A stretch of 64,000 nucleotides of DNA from Hysterangium stoloniferum. Taxonomy: Eukaryota; Basidiomycota; Agaricomycetes; Hysterangiales; Hysterangiaceae. The DNA lies in contig WHVD01000002.1 in NCBI GenBank assembly GCA_015178975.1, positions 434,001-498,000 of the forward strand, written 5' to 3'. Both the position numbers and the translations under genes were made by a program. The notes under the pieces are model-generated. The model had not been told where the DNA came from, did no database searches, and was given only the letters and a program-made list of their open reading frames with translations. Below, in pieces: positions 1-9,713 of this stretch. Positions within the stretch are counted from its first letter, which is position 1. Every line of letters starts with the position of its first letter.

Positions 1-397
1 AATAAAACCCACTGAAAAGTTCTGTTGTATGTGAAAAGAATGAATAACAGTCAATATAAGCTACACAGAATTCTTTAGGTTGGATTTTAAACATAAGTTG
101 CAATTAAGTGACCTACAAGGCCTAATTAAGTTAACCAAGCTTAATTTTGAGGCAAATTTTAAGGAATTTTAAGGGCTCACATCAACAAACCAGACAATTT
201 TATAGTACAAAGATGGCTGCTAAACCTTTTCTTTACTATTAAAAGGCCAACTACCCATTTTATATAATATTTGAAGTGCAATACAGGCCCAACATATCAA
301 ATAAGTTTCATTGAATGGTCTATTGCCTTGAGCATGTGTTGAAGAATATAAGCTGCCCCATTTTGTATGGCTATATGTATGATAAATGCTACATGAA
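1..397. other. AT-rich stretch without a gene
   Basis: No open frame with coding character, no tRNA and no clear repeat is visible. The stretch ends at the AGATA target duplication of the element that begins at 403. Confidence 0.5.
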
Positions 398-402
398 AGA
401 TA

Positions 403-1341
403 TGTTAAAAGTGTAGAAAATGAATGGCCAGACTGGGAATTGAACCCAGGGCTTCTGCTTACATAACAGAGGTGTGTTTAGAGTCCTGCATGGAGGGTTT
501 CCGGAGAAACCTGTAGGAAAGCTGGTAGGACTTCGCTTCAGCTTATAGGCTGCACCCTCATGAGATTGTCTTGTCCAATTTCAAATGGGCAGATGGGAAT
601 CCCAGGGAGTCTGGGTGGGGTTTGTGTGTGGAGAGGTCAGGGAGTCGAGATAGATAAGTCAGAGGTTGAGTGATAGATAGGTCAGAGCCCATGGGCTCTA
701 ATGAGGTAAAGCAGTGTGTTTCAAAGAGGAGATTAGAGTGGAAAATGTACTTGAGATTACTGGGGGAATCTAAGCTGATTTTCTGACTGGATTGTATGTA
801 CAACATCTGCCAGACTATATAGACTGTGGAGTGAATAACATACCAAATCCAGTAATAATGAAAACTAAACTAGCAAACATAAAATGAGATAAATAAACAC
901 CAAACTTGGTGTTAGGAATGGAATGGAGTGGAGTGGAGTCCAAAACATGACAGGTTGTAAAACCATAACAGGAATGGGGTGGGAGCAGAGTCCAAATCGT
1001 GACAGGTCATTTGACCATAATGGGAATGGGGCTCAGTTAGAGAGCTGTTGGGTTTTCTGAGTGGAGTCTGGTGACTGATGTGTGGGACAGGGTTGGGGAT
1101 AGACAGGAGTGGGTTCCGGTGGGTATTCCAGTGACTGATACATGAAGTAACAAAGGTCGAGCATGGACAGGAATGTTGTGCGGAGTCCGGCAGGTATTCT
1201 GGTAAATGGATAATTGGTGCATATAGGGTGTGGGTGCATATAAGTTAGCGCCCGGAGTCCAGTGGGATTTCCAGTGGTAACAAGGTGTTAACCATTACAT
1301 CCAACCCTGGGAAAGCAGTGCTAGTATTACACAATCTAACA
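403..1341 (-). mobile_element. tRNA-bearing TG..CA element, split by a nested solo LTR
   Basis: Read on the minus strand the element starts TGTTAGATTGTGTAATAC at 1341 and ends TTTTAACA at 403. It is flanked by the 5-bp duplication AGATA (398-402 and 1342-1346). A solo LTR at 475-1282 plus one copy of its AGGTG duplication interrupts it. Without that insert the element is only about 126 bp, and most of it is a tRNA-like sequence: D-arm ATGGTTAACACC, anticodon stem TCTGT/GCAGA, T-arm CTGGG TTCAATT CCCAG. Start, T-arm and tail match the copy at 6085-6328. TG..CA ends with a 5-bp duplication are what retroviral-type integrase leaves, so I infer an LTR-derived element; the tRNA-like body is a direct observation. 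Confidence 0.75.
475..1282 (-). mobile_element. Solo LTR, Ty3/gypsy-like, nested in the tRNA-bearing element
   Basis: An 808-bp element with TG..CA ends: on the minus strand TGTTACCACTGG to GACTCTAAACA. It is flanked by AGGTG (470-474 and 1283-1287). It contains the motif TATAAGCTGAAGC near its minus-strand 3' end, as other LTRs of this window do. About 570 bp of it (roughly 492-1062) recur at 1590-2216. No internal coding region is attached, hence solo LTR. Assignment to Ty3 rests on similarity to the LTR joined to gag at 23219-23745. Confidence 0.75.
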
Positions 1342-1450
1342 AGATAAATTAAATTCAAAATTATTTCCAGTGAAACTGGTAATGTAGTCAACTATGAGTC
1401 TCATCCATTGTGAGATTTGAATAAATTTAAGAACTGTCTAAGAACATTGG

Positions 1451-1577
1451 TGTAAGCCTGGCACCCCAGTCTTACACATTCTCCTTTTGTTCCACTCTTT
1501 TTGTTCCACCCTTTTGTTCTATTAGCATGTGATCACAGCATATATAACTAGGTACATAGTTTCCCTTCTCTTACGCT
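1451..1577 (+). mobile_element. 5' part of an LTR with a terminal hairpin, interrupted
   Basis: Starts TGTAAGCCTGGCACC and continues CCAGTCTTACA, so the first 26 bases can fold into a hairpin. A TATA-like GCATATATAACTAGG follows about 90 bp later. The same start, the TTTTGTTCCACTC repeats and the TATA region are present at 52142-52340. The copy stops where another LTR begins at 1578. Confidence 0.6.
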
Positions 1578-2216
1578 TGTTAAGAGTTGTGCACGGAGCT
1601 TATCAGAGGGTTTCCGGAGAATCCCACAGGAAAGCTGGTAGGACTTGGCTTCAGCTTATAGGCTGTGCCCTCACGAGATCGTGTTGTCCAATTTCAGACA
1701 GGTGGAGGGAATCCCAGGGAGTCCGGGGATAGATGATAGGTCGTGGGTTGGGAGGTCAATGGTGGGAAACCTGTGGAGTTGTTGATTGGTCGGGGAAGGT
1801 TGAGTGATGATAAGTTGGAGGTCAAGCAATAGGGGAGTCAGAGCCTGTGGGCTCCAACAAGGTTGAAGTGGTATTCTCAAAGAGGAGTTTAGAGTGGAAA
1901 ATGTACTAGATTACTGGGGGGAATCTAAGCTGATTTTCTGACTGGATTGTATGTACAACATCTGCCAGACTATATAGACTGTGGAATGTATAACATACCA
2001 AATCCAGTAATAATGAAAACTAAACTAGCAAACATGAAACGAGATAAGTAAACACCAAACTTGGTGTTAGGAATGGAATGGAATGGAGTGAAGTCCAAAA
2101 TGTGACAGGTCATTAGACCATAAATGGAAACAGGGTGGGAGCAGAGTCCAAAACATGACAGGTCATTTAACCATAATGGGAATGGGGCTCAGTTAGAGAG
2201 CTGTTGGGTTTTCTGA
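1578..2216 (-). mobile_element. Second copy of the Ty3-like LTR, 5'-truncated
   Basis: In + coordinates it begins TGTTAAGAGTTGTGC inside the LTR that starts at 1451, and from the sequence GAGGGTTTCCGGAGAA onward it parallels 492-1062 closely (CTTATAGGCTGTGCCCTC, CTGCCAGACTATATAGACTG, AATGGGGCTCAGTTAG). Similarity ends near 2216, where the other copy continues to its terminal TGTTACC. No target duplication can be tested because one end is missing. Confidence 0.6.
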
Positions 2217-3659
2217 GAGGCTGCTGGATGGTGAGCCTTGCAATTATATTATGGGCAAAAGTGGCTATCATGTGGTTTGTTATGAAACCAACACACTTTC
2301 CAACTCCATAATCTCCTTTTATTAATTATATACCATTATAAATCAAAATATATATTATTATCTTCAGTGCAAAAAGGTGATCAATCAAATAAACTACTCG
2401 AGCCTATGAAAGGGAAGTATGTTCAATTATGTAAGCAACTTGCGAAACTTTGTCACACTCTGCCTTGACATCTTACCCTCACCTCTGAGTGCATTTTTAC
2501 ATCACCACTACCATGAGGGTTTTTTTTGTGTCACGGTGCTACTCCACCATCATCATACATACATACTAGTGCATCTGGATGAACTTTACCACTGTCATTT
2601 CTCTAATGGCTATGTCTATTTTTTGGGGCCTTAGGTACTCAGAACAGCTGTAACCGTAGAAATTGTATCCTACGCATTTTTTGGCGATGAAATTTTGCCT
2701 CTATGATCAAATTATGAAGTACATGTAACAGAGTATTGAGAAATCGAAACATGCACGGATTTACGAGTACATTATGGTTAACAATCGCAGTTTTCATACT
2801 GGTATAATGATGCGAGTCGTAGGGGCCACCTTTTTCAATGTCTACCGCAACCACTCATCAAAGGGAAAATGGACTGAACCATCTCTGAATGGTCATTTTG
2901 GGTACTAGTGAGTATAGAGTCTATATGAGGCAATTCTTGAACAGTCAAAGATACTGATGTGTATTTGCATTCACGCTAGAGATATGTGCAGATTACATGC
3001 TGTATGCCAATCACAAACTCGTCTTCGACCTCCTGTGCAGCGGCAGTTTGTAACATAAACCTTCACCCCAAACCCCACGACACGCCTGCACACAAATGGT
3101 GCCAAGGATGTCTCTGGACACTGATGGTCGATGTCATTCTGTGGATGTCTGAACCCTAACACAGAGAGGAGCAATGACTGGTTGATGTACTTCATTATTA
3201 AGGTTAAAGATTGGTATGGCAATCGTGGCTGTGATGTACTCGTTGACTATCTTGGTATCGATATTAATGACCTTCGCTTATGTTCAGCAATAGAAGTAGC
3301 TATCCTCAGTGGCATCTCCTGTATGTACCTCTTTCCTGTCATCGTTCTGAAGCATAACTAACTACACCTTTCTCCACGCCAGAAACGCCGCAGCCATACT
3401 ATCAAGCATGGGCTCAAGGAGGTAGAACACTCATATTTCTTTGACATGGTTCGGCCTTAGCCACTGGAGTTTGACGATAGATGATGTTGGATAATGGATG
3501 TGGGGTTTATGACAAATTGTCTGACTATACAGCTTTGACTAACACTGGTTCGCCTAGATGCAGTGTCTCAACACACTTGGAGAATGTGGAGTACAATTAG
3601 CATGTATTTCCAAGGGACTTGGCTACTATGACCTATTTGCTATCAAACTAGTCTTTTTA
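2217..3659. other. No recognisable gene
   Basis: Low-complexity AT-rich DNA and short open frames only. A 76-residue frame at 3131-3361 (+) resembles nothing I know and has no splice context that would extend it. I see no RNA gene. Confidence 0.45.
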
Positions 3660-4030
3660 AAGCAATTTTCCCCATACGAAGAGCTTGAAACCCAGATCAG
3701 GGGAACTATGGAAGCTACATGACCTCAAGATGGCACCATACTGGCCACATCCCCTCCACTTCCTTTCTTTCAACTCCAATCCCGCCTCTTACCCTACCAC
3801 ATTGACATCTATTCCATTGACCTCAGTACAGTGTTGTCAGTAGGCGATGTCCTTGCAGGTATCTATCACAAACCTTTACGACATGTCGCATGCGCTGGAT
3901 GGCATGGTGCACCAGTTAACACCAGGAAGTGCATCAGGGCAGTCATCACTCTGCCATTGCAAGCACCAGCTGACACAGAGTGACCACTCAACAAGATTAA
4001 CTCAAGAGGTAGCTAGCAGAGTTTGGGGAC
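3660..4030 (+). pseudogene. Possible DUF6699-like remnant
   Basis: One + frame around 3755-3985 reads YHIDIYSIDLSTVLSVGDVL followed by AGIYHKPLRHV. This recalls the DUF6699 pattern of basidiomycetes (hydrophobic-D-hydrophobic strand, then VTVxDVLxxIYxxLRTPV). No start, no convincing downstream half and an early stop. The family call is inference from a short motif; it could be chance. Confidence 0.3.
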
Positions 4031-4501
4031 TCTAGTACTGCCAGTTACCTGTCCTCATTATCTGAGCTATTATGTGTCGCGCCTCTCCTCATATACCCAT
4101 TTGTCCTTTGAAACTGTCCTTTCTTGGTCGATTCATTCACTATCACCATGGGACTCTCTTCACTCCGTCCTCCTTCAACATACATGGCTAAGCACTATGC
4201 ACCTGCACCTCTGCACCCGCATCCATGCACCTATGCATCCCGTACCTGCGTCTAACCTGCAGTACCCTTGTCAAACTAACCTGCGGCTTGTAGGGTATGC
4301 CCCGGTTGTGCCTGTCAACTACAGACACAGTCCATCAGAGAAAGGTCTGCATTGATTTATCTACCCCCACACGATTAATATCTTCGTACTAATATGGCAC
4401 TCGCAGGAATCTGTATTGAGCTGCAGGTTCATCAATTGCCGTTGTAATAGTAATCGAGCAGATCCCAACAGTTACCCACACTCATGGTCTCCTTCCTACA
4501 G

Positions 4502-5221
4502 ACTGTGCTAGACTACTTGATGTCACACCCCATCTTCAACTCACCTCAAGGTGACACTGAGCACGTGTCCAATATAATCATATACAGCCAATCCATCAGT
4601 GCAGTGTGGGCTTGGACCTGGCTGCCCGACATCCCCATGCCATCCAAGGGATCATCCTCGAGAATACATTCCTCTCTATCATATGTTGCCTCTTGACTTT
4701 TCTTGTCCCACTCTTGCACACACTGCCTCATGAAAACACACCCTTTGCTTGTGTCTTTGTCTTAGCCCTGCCTGATACCGGACATGATGCCCTACTTGAC
4801 CTCAGTTTCGTTCCTATGCCACCAGCGCTGGGATAATGCAGTCGCAATCACAAAGCTGCCTCCTCCCACAATGGCCCTTCTGATGCTGAGGTATGGACAG
4901 GGGTCTCATTGTGTTGTCGGCTAGTTACTCACTTTTGTTTTTCTCTTTTTATCACTTGCATGGATGATAGCGGATCGCAAGATGAGATCATACCTTCGTG
5001 GCACATGAAAGAACTCTGGGACATCACAAAGATGAGTGGGCGGAAGAACACCACATGGGTAGATTTTGTTTCTGGGCATCATAGTATGTTGGATTTCACA
5101 CCACACCACTGTGAGGTGATGACTGGTGGTGTGGTTGCGTGTTCACCAAACTGTATTGACTGATTTTCTGTGAAGATGACACATGTATGCAACGGGGGTA
5201 TTGGGAAGCGGTCAGTGACTT
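4502..5221 (+). pseudogene. Decayed BEM46/ABHD13-like alpha/beta hydrolase
   Basis: Three blocks in order match this membrane-anchored serine hydrolase family. First TVLDYLMSHPIF (after a splice-like CCTACAG) and YSQSIS, where the family has YGQSLGG. Then, after a frame jump of two bases, GLDLAARHPHAIQGIILENT. Further on come CHQRWDNA, GSQDEIIPSWHMKELWDITK, the histidine segment SGHHS, and DTCMQRGYWEAVSDFI up to a stop at about 5215. Serine, aspartate and histidine positions remain, but both glycines of the GxSxG elbow are serine here and frames are broken. The N-terminal third is not recognisable. A pseudogene of a single-copy eukaryotic gene is the best reading. Confidence 0.75.
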
Positions 5222-6084
5222 CATACAATGATTGGCGGGTGGATCAGGATTGGGATTGAAGGAAGGATTGGCGTTGTGATGGTGCACCTGTGAGGATGCG
5301 TATATTCGTGTATTCTATGTTATCTGTATATACCCCGACCCAGGGTATAAGTTGGCAACTGGGAATTTTTAGTACCAATTATAGGATTTGCAGAGTCCTT
5401 AATTTATGGTGTGAAGTTGGCTTTTGGACATCAGAAATTCATCTGTAGGTTAAAATTTCATTTCTTTTTGTCATCTACCCAATGTACATATATCTGACAA
5501 TACTACTCAATGCAGACACATGGGAGCAAAATTTAAATCACACAGTAGATCTTTTATTGAAGCATTCTACAATGACTGGCTGCTCAACACCATGAGGAAA
5601 GTGCTTGTAGAAAAAATGTCAAAGGCAGCTCTGTTGCCAATACTGAATGGCTCAAACAAGCCTCGAAAAGAAAGCATGGTATGGTGAGTAATAGCTCTAA
5701 TGGCTATGATGGATATGTCCAGCGTGGAAAGGAATGGTTGAAGGGATTGGTTGAAAGCTCTACATTGGAAAGTACATTAGAGAATCCAAGAGGTTGTCCC
5801 GACAGCCTGGAAGGGGTGAAATGGACTATGGCAGATTTGGCCCATGCATTTGATATCAAACCAAATTGAGCATCTCCATGGGCACTGGCCAGTTTTATTA
5901 GCTGGAAGTGCTTTGAGAATAATCTGGGGAAGTCAACAGCAGATGGTGCCCATGCTGCATTCAAGAAATATTGGGATAATTCGCAAGTTTAACTATTTGT
6001 TATTTCCAGGTTGGACTGTGCTCACTAATGGATTTTAATCCTTCTCCCTCCAGAGAAAGTGAAGGTCTTTATCGAGGGCCATGG

Positions 6085-6328
6085 TGTTAGATTATATAAT
6101 ACCAACCATTGTTCCAACTGGGACCATATGGTGTACAGCTCTGAGTTCAGTGTGTATATGATCTAATAGGAATGGCACTTAGGGTTATATCCTTAAGTAC
6201 AGTGTAAGACCAAACCTACCCAAGGTCAGATGGTGTAGTGGTTAACACCTTTGTTATGTAATCGAGAGATCCTGGGTTCAATCCCCAGTCTGGCTATTCA
6301 TTTTCTACATTACTTATGTTTTCTAACA
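6085..6328 (+). mobile_element. tRNA-bearing TG..CA element (244 bp) inside the recombinase gene
   Basis: Begins TGTTAGATTATATAATACC and ends GTTTTCTAACA, so the outer 7 bases are inverted (TGTTAGA/TCTAACA). It is flanked by CATGG on both sides (6080-6084 and 6329-6333). Removing it with one CATGG restores the recombinase context RGPW..WDESSNTAVGN. It holds a complete 73-nt tRNA-like sequence near its 3' end. It is the same family as the copy at 403-1341 but about 118 bp longer, the extra DNA lying between the 5' terminus and the tRNA part. Compare plant Cassandra TRIMs, whose LTRs carry 5S rRNA promoters; a tRNA version would be the analogous case. Confidence 0.8.
6224..6296 (+). other. tRNA-like sequence with A and B boxes
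   Basis: Folds as a tRNA: acceptor GGTCAGA/TCTGGCT (7 pairs, some G-U), D-stem GTGT/ACAC, T-arm CTGGG TTCAATC CCCAG, variable loop AGATC, discriminator A. A box is TGGTGTAGTGG, B box GGTTCAATCCC. The anticodon arm is weak (TTTGT against TCGAG) and position 33 is A, not the universal U. It is therefore unlikely to decode, and its likely role is as a Pol III promoter or relic. In the other copy (403-1341) the anticodon stem TCTGT/GCAGA is well paired. Confidence 0.6.
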
Positions 6329-8079
6329 CATGGAGGTGGGATGAATCTTCTAACACTGCAGTTGGAAATCTGGCAACTGCATCAGATGTAATGGACACCC
6401 TCCATGCCACAAGCAAGAAACATGGTGAGGAAGGAATTCAGACACACTCAGGGGCCATGAGCTTGAGTTACATATATGGAACACATTTTTGAGTGGTCAC
6501 AAAGTGTCTTTCCGATATCCTTCCCTCTGTGTCATTCCACAGAGCTCTCTTTGAATGAGTGGCAAATGTTACACAAGCATCTGGGTTGGCATGCATTATC
6601 TGCCACTGCATGGACTGTCTGTACCAGGTATGCAATTAATTCTTCACTATTAATATGTGTACCATTGTAAACTGGTTTTGTGGCATTTAAAATAGGAATT
6701 TCGAGACTGTAAAGCTGAAGTGGAAGCATTTCACATTTGGGTGTGTGACAGAAGATGAATTTAGGATACCACACTGGAAATTATCTCTTGTTGAGAGAAA
6801 GAACTGGCAGAGTAAGCTCAACAATGAGGTGGATTTGCGAGGTATATACCCAGTCACATATGTTTTGAGAAATTGACACACAAAGTGCATAGGACACATA
6901 TATGAAATATATCCACAGCCTGAACTACCATCTGTTGATATGGATCAGCACATGCGCAACTGGATTAGCTTTCTTGAATCACATGTATATGGCCGAATAT
7001 TGCAGTCTGAGGACTTTTTATTCCCATCTGTAGGAAGCAGTGGCATTGTTCAACCCGGATCTGCTATGTCTCATGATGTGGTGCAGAAATGGATCAAAGA
7101 GTTTTGTACAGGGGCTGGTATTGATGTCACACTCACTCACCTTTCAACTCACTGTTTCCAGAGAGGTGGCTCTCAATATCGCTTCATGCTGGCATCAGTC
7201 AGAAAGTGTTGGACACTAGCAACAATCCATTGGTGGGGTGGATGGGCAGAGGGAGAGCATGTAAGTTTCATTAAATATTGGACAGAGATTGATCAGAGCT
7301 AATATTGGGAAAAAGCGAGATACTCTGATAAGATACCTACTTGATGAGCTCCATTATTACGAGGAGGGGCATGGTGATGCTTTGCGACCAATTCAACGTG
7401 AAGTCAACATGTCATTCCTTGGTGAGCATAAGGATATCCGCCCAGCATCACTCTTAGAAATGAAAGAGTTGTGGTCTTCTATGGAGAGATCTATGGGGAA
7501 AAAAATTAAAGCTGAATTCTCCCATTCAATTTCTGGGGTAGCAGCAGCCTCCCACCGGCATGGTGAACACACAGGAATACAACCCGACAACACCACCACC
7601 AATGCAACCAATGTGACCCCAATTCCACTTCTGTTATCATCATTATCAGCACCATCTCCCCCTCCCGGGCTATGCATTCCAGCTACACGAAAAGGCATTC
7701 CAAGGCATGAGCGATGGCTCATATTTGTATATGATTGGGAAAATATAGATGAAAGTCGAGGTCTCCACAAACTGCTGAAGGATTGGCCCACCAAATGGAA
7801 GACTCACCCAGCTTTTGCGATGAGCTACCGTGCTCGAAGAGTACATCTTAATGTGCATTAAACTTCTATTTATTAGACTCAAAGTATCTCGATTCTAATT
7901 CCATGAACAGATGCAGACGTGACACTGAGGTCTTTCTAAAAAAGTGGCCGATGGCAGTAAATGGTACAACAGAGCTCACCCTTGCACTAAGGGATGCTCT
8001 CAAAGAAGAAGGTACTTCTAAACCATGGAGAAGCCAATATGGCACTCCCAAAGAACAGGAGAAAAAAGTGCGAAAATAG

Positions 8080-8400
8080 TGCTGAGGTGAATATGGGAGG
8101 GAAACACTGGAAGTAGGTAGGATGATTCCCATGACTGCAACAAGGAGGGAGACAAAGGATGATGATACTAGTAGTTAGCCGTAATTAGATTGGGCAGAAA
8201 AATGGCAAGTGAGATGCGTGTGCACCTAACAATGGCACAATGGGGATGCCCCTTTTTGTGAAGCTTTGCTCCATGCGTGCGGCAACGTATGTGTTCATGG
8301 CATATATCTCTGTGAGAGTGCAAGGATTGAGATTATCATTGTCATGTCTGAAATCGCACTACCGCGCACAGCACACATCAGTCCTGCATCATCCCGGCAA
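8080..8400. other. No recognisable gene
   Basis: Sequence between the recombinase 3' end and the first endopolyphosphatase-like segment. No coding, RNA or repeat signal could be supported. Confidence 0.4.
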
Positions 8401-8449
8401 TAGATAGACATGACATACCTCACACTGTCTCCTGTCCCTACAAACACAC

Positions 8450-9545
8450 ATGGGGCTGACCCGCTGTACCGCTTCAATGCCACCATCGCTTCATCGTGCC
8501 ACTGGCCTCCCAAGGCCAAGGCTCAGCCCAAACGTGGTGAGCACGCACCAAACCATGGTCTGTAGCAGCAATTGTGCGTGGTTGTTACGACCGTGTCGCA
8601 ACCCTATCGGCCCCGAGGTTATCGCCACTTGTCAACATTTCAAGTCATCCTCTCGGAAACCATCGGCACCAAAGCTGACGAATGTTTCACGAAGATCAAA
8701 CTCCATTTACGCCCACGTCAAAATAACTCGTATTGTCTGGTCAAACTTTGATACGTCCCCTTTATTATGTTGATCCGTTCAATCTTATGTTTCGCATATG
8801 TCTATCTATATTTGTAGTCCTCGAACCATTTCCTTTTATCGTAATCCCACTCTCGGTTATCATCGGCCTCCGAACTAATCATAAACTTCCCGTTCCTAGT
8901 CAAGCTTATTGTTAATACCGTGTTCCGCCCTTCTCCCCATTAGTATTTTCCAGACGCCTGTTACTTGTATATGAACCCACTGTAATTGTAGTTACTAGGC
9001 AATCAGAATATCGACTCAGAATACCCTCATACGTCTGTAGCAGTCTCATACTAGAAGAACCCCCTTCCGCCTTCGCGTGCGCTCACCCATTCTCGGCCCG
9101 ATCCCTTGGCCCGACACTTGACCTGTCCTTCGGTTCCGATCAGTATCTCACCGAAAGGTCCTTCTTAGGATATAGTCTTCGCCTGTCCGAAATTTAAGGA
9201 CAACCTACGGATATTTGCGAGGGCGCAGCACATAAGCTGAAGCCAAGTCCTTCCGATCGGTCCCCGTCGGCCACCGACATTAGTCAGTTTCCAGTTCTTA
9301 ACAGTGGTCATTTGTGCAGAATGTGCTCACACCTGTGACAGACACTGACACAGAGATGTCCATGGCGGTGCACATGTCGGGGTATTATGGCACCCCGTAC
9401 TCAAGCTGCAACTCGTCCCTGCAGTTTGTGAACCTCACGCTGGACTGGCTCGAGTGGGAATGGGCAGGTGAGGTTGATTTCATCAGCGCTGATCTGAATG
9501 TGGCAGGGTGATCTGATAATGAAGGGAAGATTTCTTTTCATACAA
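8450..9545 (+). pseudogene. Decayed endopolyphosphatase (PPN1-like) fragment split by a solo LTR
   Basis: Before the LTR one frame reads ADPLYRFNATIASSCHWPPK, resembling the family segment with the metal-ligand region HPDPxY and a following SCH..KPK. After the LTR comes SGYYGTPYSSCNSS followed by LTLDWLEWEWAGEVDFIS. This matches the conserved GYYGTPYSxCDSP..LTNLTLDYL..EW..EIDFVIWTGD block of vacuolar endopolyphosphatases. The WTGD metal-binding motif that should follow is garbled (ADLNVAG, then a stop). The rest of the phosphoesterase domain is absent. A non-functional fragment. Confidence 0.55.
8583..9303 (+). mobile_element. Solo LTR, Ty3/gypsy-like (721 bp)
   Basis: Starts TGTTACGACCGTGTCG and ends CAGTTCTTAACA. 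It is flanked by the perfect 5-bp duplication GTGGT (8578-8582 and 9304-9308). Contains GCACATAAGCTGAAGCC near 9228. The last roughly 520 bp closely match the LTR at 9714-10436, while the first roughly 200 bp are quite different, so the two are related subfamilies and not the two ends of one element. Confidence 0.9.
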
Positions 9546-9713
9546 TGGTAAGTTCAAGTTCCTACCTGCAACAGAAGTAGCAATAGGCATGGACCCAACC
9601 GACCCAACTGAACCAACTGCCCAAGACCAAAGTATTGGCCGTTGGTGCAATACTCTGGGTACAACTTGAAGGAAGTTTGAGAATGGTGGAATCATTGTCC
9701 TGTTGTTAAGTGT
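9546..9713 (+). other. Short host spacer between the two solo LTRs
   Basis: One frame reads MDPTDPTEPTAQDQ and FENGGIIVLL, possibly more of a decayed coding region, but I cannot assign it. It ends with the AGTGT target site of the next LTR. Confidence 0.3.

Larger units (their letters stand above)
5575..8079 (+). pseudogene. Decayed tyrosine recombinase (Crypton-like) gene
   Basis: Exon pieces run in order. An N-terminal core-binding-like part (GYDGYVQRGKEWLKGLVESS, then DNNLGKS-like NNLGKSTADGAHAAFKKYWD near 5920-5975); GLYRGPW before the element inserted at 6085; GNLATASDVMDTLHATSKKHG after it; then the catalytic part at 6940-7260 ending WGGWAEGEH. Introns are seen at 6628-6695 and 7261-7315 (GTAAGT..AAAAG, joining GEH to RDTLIRYLLDELHYYEE). 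A last exon at about 7903-8079 ends in a basic tail. The family motif HCFRRGGAQYRF reads HCFQRGGSQYRF, so the arginine of the HxxR catalytic box is glutamine. A stop (TGA at about 6877) and the inserted element also break it. The recombinase assignment is from family motifs I recognise; naming it Crypton is an inference. Confidence 0.7.

Noticed and set aside
4023-4355. 110-residue plus frame next to the hydrolase remnant
   Set aside because: Low-complexity His/Pro/Leu composition with no match to the hydrolase N terminus.
6224-6296. A functional nuclear tRNA gene
   Set aside because: Poorly paired anticodon stem, A at position 33, and it lies inside a mobile element that is repeated elsewhere.
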